Assembly (NCBI GenBank): GCA_947505885.1
Contig: CANNMN010000067.1
Coordinates: 1-7,090, forward strand
Origin: Rickettsiales bacterium
Lineage (GTDB): Bacteria; Pseudomonadota; Alphaproteobacteria; Rickettsiales; UBA1997
Direction of reading: 5' to 3'
DNA: 7,090 nt
The position numbers and the translations under genes were made by a program. The notes below the pieces were generated by a model. The model had not been told where the DNA came from. It made no database searches and worked only from the letters and a program-made list of their open reading frames with translations. Of the stretch, positions 1-5,763 are shown piece after piece. Numbering within the stretch: position 1 is the first letter of the stretch; each line of letters begins with the position of its first letter.

Positions 1-84
1 ACTGGAGCAGCAGCTTTAACTTCAGCTTTAGCAACTGGAGCAGCAGCTTTAACTTCAGCTTTAGCAACTGGAGCAGCAGCTTTA
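1..84 (-). repeat. 33-bp in-frame tandem repeat inside the exported-protein gene
   Basis: Bases 1-33 and 34-66 are identical, and 67-84 match the first 18 bases of the unit before it diverges. Each unit starts ACTGGAGCAGCAGC on the plus strand and encodes 11 residues on the minus strand, so copy-number change keeps the reading frame. The array begins exactly at the window edge and presumably continues beyond it. Perfect identity at the DNA level, including synonymous sites, points to recent duplication or slippage rather than old repeats held only by protein selection. Confidence 0.9.
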
Positions 85-167
85 GCTTCTGTTTTAACTT
101 CTGCTTGAGCAGCAGAAGCGAAAAGAGCAACTGCAGCAACGATCAATGAAAGTTTTTTCATGTTCAT
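1..167 (-). CDS. Exported Ala/Lys/Val/Pro-rich repeat protein, N-terminal part (runs off the window)
   Basis: Fifty-five codons are visible, reading leftward from ATG at 167-165; the 3' end lies outside the window. A second in-frame ATG at 161-159 could also be the start (MNMKK or MKK). The first 22 residues form a textbook Sec signal peptide: Lys-Lys, a hydrophobic run rich in Leu, Val and Ala, then a signal peptidase I site after AQA, before EVK. The mature part seen is low complexity, built from the 11-residue unit AKAEVKAAAPV, with two full units and a diverged first one. It should be exported to the periplasm or envelope as an extended, positively charged, Pro-containing chain. I recognise no family. 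Such composition occurs in small acid-shock-like or envelope proteins, but that is analogy only. A promoter-like sequence lies upstream at 288-315. No Shine-Dalgarno motif precedes either ATG. Confidence 0.72.
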   Translation of the reverse strand, partial: MNMKKLSLIVAAVALFASAAQAEVKTEAKAAAPVAKAEVKAAAPVAKAEVKAAAP

Positions 168-189
168 CAAATAATGAGGTTTTAAAAAA

Positions 190-208
190 TTCTGATCATT
201 TCTGATCA
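190..208 (-). promoter_or_regulatory. Two TGATCA palindromes 10 bp apart in the leader of the repeat-protein gene
   Basis: The nonamer TTCTGATCA occurs at 190-198 and again at 200-208, which puts two self-complementary TGATCA sites one helical turn apart, on the same DNA face. They sit 23-42 bp upstream of the start codon and downstream of the likely promoter. The arrangement suits a dimeric repressor bound within the transcribed leader, but no regulator is identifiable and chance is possible in AT-rich DNA. Confidence 0.3.
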
Positions 209-237
209 GTTTCCTTCAGTGACAAACCAGCTTCACA

Positions 238-258
238 CCTGATGCAGTAAGCACCAAG
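238..258 (-). other. Small hairpin in the leader RNA of the repeat-protein gene
   Basis: Read on the minus strand, CTTGGTGC (258-251) and GCATCAGG (245-238) pair over eight positions with two G-U wobbles, around a 5-nt loop TTACT. The wobbles become mismatches on the plus strand, so the stem favours the RNA sense of the downstream gene. No U-run follows, so it is not an intrinsic terminator. It could stabilise the mRNA end or take part in leader control; it could also be chance. Confidence 0.25.
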
Positions 259-287
259 GCTATTCAGGCTGTCCGAAAGCGGGCGGC

Positions 288-315
288 AAGATAGGCCGAG
301 GGAATTGTTTGTCAA
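288..315 (-). promoter_or_regulatory. Sigma70-type promoter for the exported repeat protein
   Basis: Read on the minus strand there is a perfect -35 hexamer TTGACA (315-310), a 16-bp spacer and TATCTT as -10 (293-288; four of six consensus bases, with the first A and last T kept). Transcription would start near 281 and give a leader of about 114 nt. The promoter lies in the gap just after the lpdA stop, where the downstream gene would need its own start. It is the best promoter match I found in the window. Confidence 0.5.
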
Positions 316-337
316 CGTGGCTAATCTTAAGAATTAC

Positions 338-1747
338 TTAAAAGTGAATCACTTTTCCGTAAGCATCCAGAACAGCTTCATGCATCATCTCAGACATTGT
401 TGGATGAGCAAAAATTGTATGCATTAAATCCTCCTCGGTTAGCTCGGCTTGTTTCGCAATTACGTAACCTTGAATCATTTCTGTAACTTCTGCGCCAATT
501 AAATGCGCACCCAAAAGCTCTCCGGTTTTTTCGTCAAAAATGACTTTAATTAAGCCCTCGCTTTCACCGGCGGCGATGGCCTTACCATTAGCCATGTAGG
601 GGAAGCGACCAACTTTAATTTTCTTGCCAGCGTCCTTTGCTTTCTTTTCAGTCAAGCCCACCGAAGCGATTTGTGGCATTGAATAAGTGCAGCCCGGAAT
701 ATTTTCGATTTTGATCGGATGAATTTTTTTCGCGTCATATTTGCCAAGTTTGCTCGCGATTTTTTCTGCCGCGATTGATCCTTCATGAGAAGCTTTATGA
801 GCCAACCAAGGTGAGCCAACAACGTCACCAATTGCAAAAATATTTGCTTCAGCAGTCTCTAAATATCCATTGGCAATAACGCGACCCTTGTCTGTTTTCA
901 CTTTAGTTTTTTCAAGTCCGAGATTTTCGATATTGGCCACAATGCCTACAGCCATGATGACTTTCTCAGCCGTGATTTCTTCTAACTTTCCAGCAATTTC
1001 AACTGTCGCAGTAACTGAGCCCTTGCCTTTTTTCAAAGATTTTAGAGCCGCAGAAGTATAAATTTTAATTCCTTGTTTTTCGAAAGATTTGCGCGCGAGT
1101 TTAGAAATTTCTTCGTCTTCAACTGGCAAAATATTTTCTGCCATTTCGATGAGCGTAACTTCAGAGCCCATATTTTTGTAGAAGGAGGCAAATTCAGCTC
1201 CGATCGCACCAGAACCAACAACTAACAAAGATTTTGGAAGCGCTTTTGGTGTCATTGCTTCGCGGTAAGTCCAAATATTCTCAACATCTGGCTCCATGCC
1301 TGGAATCACCCGCGCTCTAGCTCCAGTGGCAATGATGAAATAAGTCGCTTCAATTTCTTCGTTACCAACTGCGATTTTTTTTGCGTCTAAAAATTTTGCA
1401 AAACCATTAATTACTTCGATTTTATTTTTCTTCATCAAGCCAGCAATTCCGCCACTTAATTTCTTAGAAACTGCGCGTGAACGCTCGATAATTTTAGCGA
1501 AATCGAACTTAACTTTTTCTGCTGAAAATCCGAATTGCTCAAGATTATGAAGAAGGTAGTTAACTTCTGCCGACTTCAATAAAGCCTTGGTTGGAATGCA
1601 GCCCCAATTCAAGCAAATTCCGCCTAATTGATCGGCTTCAACGATGCCAACTTTAAGTCCGAGCTGCGCTGCGCGAATAGCCGCAACATAGCCTCCTGGG
1701 CCAGCGCCGATTACACAAACGTCAAATTTTTTTGCTGAGTTGGTCAT
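338..1747 (-). CDS. lpdA: Dihydrolipoamide dehydrogenase (E3 component)
   Basis: This 469-residue flavoprotein reoxidises dihydrolipoyl groups on the E2 or glycine-cleavage H protein and passes electrons to NAD+, serving pyruvate and 2-oxoglutarate dehydrogenase complexes in the cytoplasm. All hallmarks are present: the FAD-binding GAGPGG at residues 14-19; the redox disulfide CLNWGC, with Cys45 and Cys50; the IIATGAR turn near 138-144; the NAD-binding GSGAIG at 178-183; FAIGDV at 304-309 closing the FAD site; and the C-terminal dimerisation domain with the catalytic pair His448 and Glu453 in HPTMSE. Length is normal (the E. coli enzyme has 474 residues). The start is ATG at 1747-1745, just before the conserved FDVCVIGAGPGG segment; no Shine-Dalgarno motif is visible. 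No E1 or E2 gene lies in the window, so which complex it serves cannot be told. The stop is TAA, and no intrinsic terminator follows. Confidence 0.97.
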   Translation of the reverse strand: MTNSAKKFDVCVIGAGPGGYVAAIRAAQLGLKVGIVEADQLGGICLNWGCIPTKALLKSAEVNYLLHNLEQFGFSAEKVKFDFAKIIERSRAVSKKLSGGIAGLMKKNKIEVINGFAKFLDAKKIAVGNEEIEATYFIIATGARARVIPGMEPDVENIWTYREAMTPKALPKSLLVVGSGAIGAEFASFYKNMGSEVTLIEMAENILPVEDEEISKLARKSFEKQGIKIYTSAALKSLKKGKGSVTATVEIAGKLEEITAEKVIMAVGIVANIENLGLEKTKVKTDKGRVIANGYLETAEANIFAIGDVVGSPWLAHKASHEGSIAAEKIASKLGKYDAKKIHPIKIENIPGCTYSMPQIASVGLTEKKAKDAGKKIKVGRFPYMANGKAIAAGESEGLIKVIFDEKTGELLGAHLIGAEVTEMIQGYVIAKQAELTEEDLMHTIFAHPTMSEMMHEAVLDAYGKVIHF

Positions 1748-1763
1748 AAAATTAAGTTTAAAG

Positions 1764-1856
1764 TTTCTTGAAAGATTTTCCAGATCTCCACCTTCGCAGA
1801 GATGATGTTTTCACTTACTCGCTTGGTCATCTCTACGAAAGAGAAAATCCAAGAAA
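1764..1856. repeat. Inverted pair of 27-nt palindromic units between xseA and lpdA
   Basis: Almost the whole 111-bp gap is palindromic. Unit A1 (1781-1807, plus orientation) has arms ATCTCC and AGAGAT around 8 nt. Unit A2 (1825-1851, minus orientation) aligns to it without gaps at about 18 of 27 positions, most differences being transitions. Their GATGA ends face each other across 17 nt. As one large fold, AGAGATGA (1798-1805) pairs perfectly with TCATCTCT (1827-1834), and TTTCTTG plus GATTTTC (1764-1770, 1774-1780) pairs with 1843-1856 apart from a 3-nt bulge. The layout is like short palindromic repeats of the REP or dRS3 type. There is no T-run, so it is not a classical terminator, though it could slow 3' decay of xseA mRNA. 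Confidence 0.75.
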
Positions 1857-1858
1857 TG

Positions 1859-3109
1859 TTAAATATTTTTTACAAATTTTTCCTCACCGTCACTCATCTC
1901 AACGATAATTTCTTGCTCTATTTTTACCTTCTCAATTGAAAATAATGGCTCGCCTGAAGAATTTTTTATCAAAGCAAATCCGCGTTTTAAAATTTCACGG
2001 TAATGGTTAGTGGCCAAGATCTTTCCCAAACTATTTAGATTGGTCAAATTTTCTTTTATGCGCTGCTCAAGCCTTGAATTTATTCGCTCGAAAGCAAATG
2101 AAACTTTACGTTTTTCTGAATCAATTTTTGAAAAAATTAACTCATTTGAGATTTGCAGCCGCCGCAATCTTTCACTAATTTGCTCAATTATTTTACGCGG
2201 ATCAAGCAAGTAGCGCTGAAGATTTTTTAAGCGCAAAATATTTTGATTGAGAAAATTTTCCGGAACAAATTCTAACTTTTCAGAATAAAAATTTAGCTGA
2301 GATTTCAGGTCAGATAAAACTGGCGTAGCAAACTCTGCAGCTGCTGTTGGCGTAGGTGCACGTAAGTCAGAAACATAATCAATTAAAGTCGTATCAACCT
2401 CGTGACCAACTGCAGAAATTAGCGGAATTTCTGATTTAAAAACTTCGCGAATTAAATTTTCATCACTGAAACAGAGTAGATCTTCAAAGCTTCCTCCGCC
2501 TCTTGCGATGATCAAAACATTTGGGCGATTTTTCTTGAGCGAGTTAAAATATTTTATCCCAGAAATTATTTCTGCCGCTGCTTTTTCGCCCTGCACCGCA
2601 CTTGGATAAAGCATGATGTGAGAAGGGCAGCGGGCCTCAACGCGATGCTTAATATCTTCGATCACTGCGCCGGTTGGCGAAGTAATAACGCCAATAATTT
2701 TTGGGAAAAACGGAATTGGTTTTTTGTGAATCACATCGAACAAACCTTCGGCAAAAAGTTTTTGGCGACGTTTTTCGATCATTTCTAAAATCGCGCCAAC
2801 ACCAGCGATTTCTATTTTTTCTACAATGATTTGGTAATTCGATCTTCCTTCGTAAGTGGTAATTTTTCCTGATGCACAAACTTGCAAACCATCGCCAATC
2901 TCAAAAGAAATTCCACTCGCTGCACCTCGAAAACACACGGCGGAAAGCAATGCATTTTCATCTTTGAGCGCAAAATAAAGATGCCCAGAAGTTGCTTTTT
3001 TGAATCCAGAAATTTCGCCGTGAATACGAACGTAACCAAAAGCATCTTCAACCGTACGTTTTATCGAGCGCGAAAATTCTGAAACCGTAAATTCAGGAAC
3101 ATTAAACAT
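1859..3109 (-). CDS. xseA: Exodeoxyribonuclease VII large subunit
   Basis: This is the catalytic subunit of exonuclease VII, which with several XseB subunits degrades single-stranded DNA from both ends during mismatch repair and DNA-damage processing. From ATG at 3109-3107 the protein has 416 residues: an OB-fold DNA-binding domain at about 5-100, then the catalytic domain with GVITSPTGAVIEDI (about 140-153), ARGGGSFEDL (202-211) and VGHEVDTTLID (234-244). Asp152, Arg203, His236 and Asp239 match the conserved catalytic residues of the family. A long coiled-coil helix follows (about 265-365), then a C-terminal strand region with RGFALI. The frame is open upstream to a GTG at 3160, but homology begins at the NVPEFTVSEF segment, so I use 3109. 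This start overlaps the upstream SuhB-like gene by 8 bp, suggesting translational coupling. The small subunit gene xseB is not in the window. It is a little shorter than the 456-residue E. coli protein. Confidence 0.96.
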   Translation of the reverse strand: MFNVPEFTVSEFSRSIKRTVEDAFGYVRIHGEISGFKKATSGHLYFALKDENALLSAVCFRGAASGISFEIGDGLQVCASGKITTYEGRSNYQIIVEKIEIAGVGAILEMIEKRRQKLFAEGLFDVIHKKPIPFFPKIIGVITSPTGAVIEDIKHRVEARCPSHIMLYPSAVQGEKAAAEIISGIKYFNSLKKNRPNVLIIARGGGSFEDLLCFSDENLIREVFKSEIPLISAVGHEVDTTLIDYVSDLRAPTPTAAAEFATPVLSDLKSQLNFYSEKLEFVPENFLNQNILRLKNLQRYLLDPRKIIEQISERLRRLQISNELIFSKIDSEKRKVSFAFERINSRLEQRIKENLTNLNSLGKILATNHYREILKRGFALIKNSSGEPLFSIEKVKIEQEIIVEMSDGEEKFVKNI

Positions 3110-3779
3110 TAAAGACGGAGACCGAGGTTTCATCTTCGACAATCCTGCCTCCAGCCTCACGAATCAAAAGGAGAAATGGTTTTAATAATTCGTAATCTTC
3201 TTTGCTAAATACCGCTCTTTCGAGACGTGAAGCAGCAAGATAGGCCAGCGTGAGAGTTCGACAGCCGTAGTTGCGCGAAGAATGTTCCAGCTCGCTTGAA
3301 GTTAAAATTTCTCCGGAATTTCTTTTCGAAACACGAATGCGACGGTTATTTAAGTAGGCACCAAAACCCTTTTCGCAGTAGTAAAGTTCACCGCCAAAAA
3401 TCTTGCTAATCGCAACCGAGATTGCCTCTCTTTCGCCTTCTTTATTGCGATGCTCAAGTGCTATAGCCACAGTAAAATCAGTGTTAGAGCGCATTAAGTT
3501 TGAGAAGCCGTCAATAGGATAAATAATGTAAGAATATTCGGCATTTTCGCTGTTAATCATCTTCTGCCCATCGGCAAAAATAAGATTAAACTCTGGACGA
3601 ACTTTCGCGAGATCCTCGATCAACATTTGTTTCACTTTGCGATAACAAGCAGCAGCGAATTTTTCTGCCGAAGCTGGGTTTGATTGCAAATGCTCAAGCT
3701 CGGTTAAGTCACGCGGCATATGCATTGATGCCTTGTCGATAGCTTTAAGGATAATGTTTAGATTGGCGCTGTATCTCAT
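3102..3779 (-). CDS. Degenerate inositol monophosphatase (SuhB-like) family protein, probable pseudoenzyme
   Basis: This 225-residue protein aligns from end to end with alphaproteobacterial SuhB/IMPase proteins: SANLNIILKA at the N terminus, GFGAYLNNRRIRVS (138-151), the LAYLAASRLE helix (178-187) and IREAGGRIV (206-214). The catalytic residues are not kept. The metal motif DPIDGT reads YPIDGF, with Tyr87 for the first Asp. The Glu-Glu of the upstream metal site is Ala69-Asp70. The DFVTxxDR-type motif is KFAAACYR (40-47). The WDIAAG motif is replaced around ELLKPF (197-202), losing its Asp. Only Asp90 of the usual set is obvious. Family enzymes normally have about 260 residues, so this one is slightly short. 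The reading frame is intact, which argues for a retained non-enzymatic role such as RNA or RNA polymerase contact, as known for E. coli SuhB. Its end overlaps xseA by 8 bp, so both are probably translated from one mRNA. The start is ATG at 3779-3777, with no Shine-Dalgarno motif. Confidence 0.8.
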   Translation of the reverse strand: MRYSANLNIILKAIDKASMHMPRDLTELEHLQSNPASAEKFAAACYRKVKQMLIEDLAKVRPEFNLIFADGQKMINSENAEYSYIIYPIDGFSNLMRSNTDFTVAIALEHRNKEGEREAISVAISKIFGGELYYCEKGFGAYLNNRRIRVSKRNSGEILTSSELEHSSRNYGCRTLTLAYLAASRLERAVFSKEDYELLKPFLLLIREAGGRIVEDETSVSVFNV

Positions 3780-3803
3780 GATTTTTATTTGTTGAACTCT
3801 TCT

Positions 3804-3877
3804 TGGAACCCAGCCTACGTAAGGATGAGGTTGGGATTAAGTGTTTTATACGTCATTCCTGAATATTTCTGGATCTA
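3804..3877. repeat. Second inverted pair of the 27-nt palindromic units, between recQ and the SuhB-like gene
   Basis: Unit B1 (3804-3830, plus) and unit B2 (3851-3877, minus) align without gaps to unit A1 of the xseA-lpdA spacer at about 16 and 15 of 27 positions. B2 has arms ATTCCT and CTGGAT around 8 nt. As in the other pair, the GATGA ends face inward, here across 20 nt. Overlapping B2, ATATTTCT (3863-3870) and AGAAATAT (3877-3884) form a perfect 8-bp stem with a 6-nt loop, five bases after the recQ stop. A further stem CCCAGCCT (3809-3816) with AGGTTGGG (3828-3835) has one G-U pair on the plus strand. No T-run follows any stem in the direction of transcription. The pair occupies most of a 110-bp gap that must also hold the SuhB-like gene's leader. 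Confidence 0.68.
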
Positions 3878-3889
3878 GAAATATCTGAG

Positions 3890-5692
3890 TCACTCTCGAA
3901 CTAATTCTAAAAATATCTTCCCATATTTTTTCATCTTTGCTTCACCGACACCGCTAATTTTTGTTAAATCGTCCAGAGATTGCGGACGTGATTTAATCAT
4001 CTCAATCAAAGTTTTGTCATGGAAGACGACATAAGGCGGAACATTTTGTTCTCTGGCTATTTCTAACCTTCTTGCTTTGAGTTTTATGAATAATTCATTC
4101 TCGCTCTCTTCACCTAATTCAAAAATAACCTTCGCTTTTTTCTCTTCTTTTTTGCCACCAGATTTTTTGCCACTATGCTTGCGCAACTGAATAGTCTTTT
4201 TTTGCTGTAAAAATTCTCGGCCAGATTCAGTAATTTTCAAACCGCCGAAGCCACTAATATCAAGCTTAAGTAAATTCATCGCCACAAGTTGACGGAAAAT
4301 ACTATTCCACTCAACCTTACTAAATTCTTTGCCAATGCCGAACGTGCTGATTTTGTGGTGATTAAAATTCTTCACTCTTTCATCAGCAATGCCGAGCAAA
4401 ATATCGATTAAATATCCGACGCCAAATCTTTGCTCGGTTCGGTGAATGCAGGAAATCGCTTTCTGCGCGGCGATAGTCGCATCAAAGGTTTCAGGCGCAT
4501 TCAAGCAGTTGTCACAATTGCCACAAGACCCCGAAGAATCGCCAAAATATTCGAGAAGAATTTGTCTGCGACAAGTAGCGGCCTCACACAAGCCAATCAG
4601 CGAATTTAATTTTTGTCGCTCAATTCTTTTTTGATTTTCTCCCGCATCTGACTCCTCGATAAAATTTCTCTGCACCGCAATATCGTTAAGCCCAAATGAC
4701 ATCCAAGCATTAGCTGGCAAGCCATCTCGACCTGCGCGACCAGTTTCTTGGTAATAGGATTCAATGTTTTTTGGCACGTTCAAATGCGCAACAAAGCGCA
4801 CATCCGGCTTGTCGATTCCCATGCCAAAAGCGATGGTCGCAACCATTATGACGTCGTCACGCAACAAAAATTTTTCCTGATTTTTTTGACGTAATTTTGC
4901 ATCCATTCCGGCGTGGTAAGCGAAAGCATTAAAGCCTTCTTCTTTCAACCATTCCGCGACTTCTTCGGTGTTTTTGCGCGACAGACAATAAATGATTCCG
5001 TTGTGACCAGCATGATTCGCGCGAATAAAATCGAGCAATTGTTTGCGGCCATTTTGGCGCGGCGTGATTGTGTAATTTATATTTGGACGATCAAATCCAG
5101 CGATAAAAATTTCTGCATCTTCGAGCGCTAATCCGGCAATAATATCTTTTCGCGTTGCCGCATCCGCAGTCGCGGTTAAAGCGATTCGCGGCACCTTCGG
5201 GAAAATTTCAGCGAGAACTTTTAAGCCCGTGTAAACAGGACGAAAATCATGTCCCCATTGCGAAACACAATGCGCTTCATCAATCGCGAAAAGTGAAATT
5301 TTTGTGCGCGAAAGTAGCTCGATAAATTCTTCGGTAAGTAAGCGCTCAGGAGCAACGTAAAGAAGATCTAACTTATTTTCTGCGAGCAAATTTTTTGTCT
5401 CTAAAATCTCTCTAAAATCAATATTAGAATTAATCGCCGCCGCACTGACGCCAAGTTGATTCAACGCGCTGACTTGATCTTGCATCAAAGCAATCAGTGG
5501 TGAAATCACGATCGCCACACCATCCAAACATAGAGCTGGAATTTGATAACAAAGCGACTTACCACCGCCCGTTGGCATTAAGACAAAAGCATTTTTTCCG
5601 GCGATTACTCTGTCGATTATTTTTTCCTGCTCACCACGAAATTCACCGTAGCCGAAGATTTTTTTTAGGAGTTTTTTTGGGGTTGGGCTCAT
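3890..5692 (-). CDS. recQ: ATP-dependent DNA helicase RecQ
   Basis: This 600-residue superfamily 2 helicase unwinds DNA 3' to 5' and acts in RecF-type recombination and fork repair. Motifs run in order: motif 0 around FRGEQ (Gln22); Walker A MPTGGGKS (39-46); DEAH (138-141) followed by the RecQ-specific aromatic loop CVSQWGHDFRP (142-152); TATA (173-176); motif V AFGMGIDKPDVR (288-299); and motif VI QETGRAGRDG (315-324). The zinc-binding RQC region has Cys374, Cys390, Cys393 and Cys396. A winged-helix domain occupies about 405-500, and a single HRDC domain about 530-600 ends the protein. Between them lies an unusually lysine-rich linker (about 504-520). Length matches E. coli RecQ (609). The start is ATG at 5692-5690; the next codons contain A7 and A8 runs. 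No Shine-Dalgarno motif or clear promoter is visible, so expression may come from purB, 71 bp upstream. The stop is TGA. Confidence 0.97.
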   Translation of the reverse strand: MSPTPKKLLKKIFGYGEFRGEQEKIIDRVIAGKNAFVLMPTGGGKSLCYQIPALCLDGVAIVISPLIALMQDQVSALNQLGVSAAAINSNIDFREILETKNLLAENKLDLLYVAPERLLTEEFIELLSRTKISLFAIDEAHCVSQWGHDFRPVYTGLKVLAEIFPKVPRIALTATADAATRKDIIAGLALEDAEIFIAGFDRPNINYTITPRQNGRKQLLDFIRANHAGHNGIIYCLSRKNTEEVAEWLKEEGFNAFAYHAGMDAKLRQKNQEKFLLRDDVIMVATIAFGMGIDKPDVRFVAHLNVPKNIESYYQETGRAGRDGLPANAWMSFGLNDIAVQRNFIEESDAGENQKRIERQKLNSLIGLCEAATCRRQILLEYFGDSSGSCGNCDNCLNAPETFDATIAAQKAISCIHRTEQRFGVGYLIDILLGIADERVKNFNHHKISTFGIGKEFSKVEWNSIFRQLVAMNLLKLDISGFGGLKITESGREFLQQKKTIQLRKHSGKKSGGKKEEKKAKVIFELGEESENELFIKLKARRLEIAREQNVPPYVVFHDKTLIEMIKSRPQSLDDLTKISGVGEAKMKKYGKIFLELVRE

Positions 5693-5721
5693 TGATTAAT
5701 TTGGTGAATGCTTCGCCTCTT

Positions 5722-5748
5722 CGATATCCCTGCCCAGGCTTGGATCTA
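5722..5748 (-). repeat. Single 27-nt palindromic unit between purB and recQ
   Basis: Read on the minus strand, this segment aligns without gaps to unit A1 of the xseA-lpdA spacer at about 16 of 27 positions. Its arms form ATCC, a 2-nt mismatch, GCC, then GGC and GGAT around a tiny loop (5727-5745 approximately), the same 6-8-6 layout as the other copies. It lies centrally in the 71-bp gap. No convincing inverted partner is seen on the recQ side, where the coding sequence begins 30 bp away. Confidence 0.6.
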
Positions 5749-5763
5749 AGAAGCGTCAAACAA

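Noticed and set aside
870..1061. A 63-codon plus-strand open frame with a hydrophobic look, inside lpdA.
   Set aside because: It is fully antisense to the NAD-domain part of lpdA; its composition follows from the complementary strand.
1764..1856. CRISPR array or attachment site.
   Set aside because: There are no regularly spaced direct repeats with unique spacers, no tRNA and no integrase. The structure is an inverted pair of short palindromes.
3110..3160. Longer xseA start (GTG at 3160 or ATG at 3133), adding 17 or 8 residues.
   Set aside because: The extra residues lie wholly inside the SuhB-like gene, do not resemble the XseA N terminus, and have no better ribosome-binding site. Homology starts at the ATG at 3109.
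3842..3851. TATAAAAC on the minus strand as a -10 for the SuhB-like gene.
   Set aside because: No matching -35 is present 16-18 bp upstream, and TATAAA is common in AT-rich spacers.
3863..3884. Intrinsic terminator after recQ.
   Set aside because: The 8-bp stem is perfect but AT-rich and is not followed by a U-run in the transcript. It is better explained as part of the repeat unit.
5731..5759. TTGACG on the minus strand (5759-5754) as a possible -35 for recQ.
   Set aside because: No acceptable -10 hexamer lies 15-19 bp downstream (TGGGCA at 17 bp), and the segment is explained by the palindromic unit.
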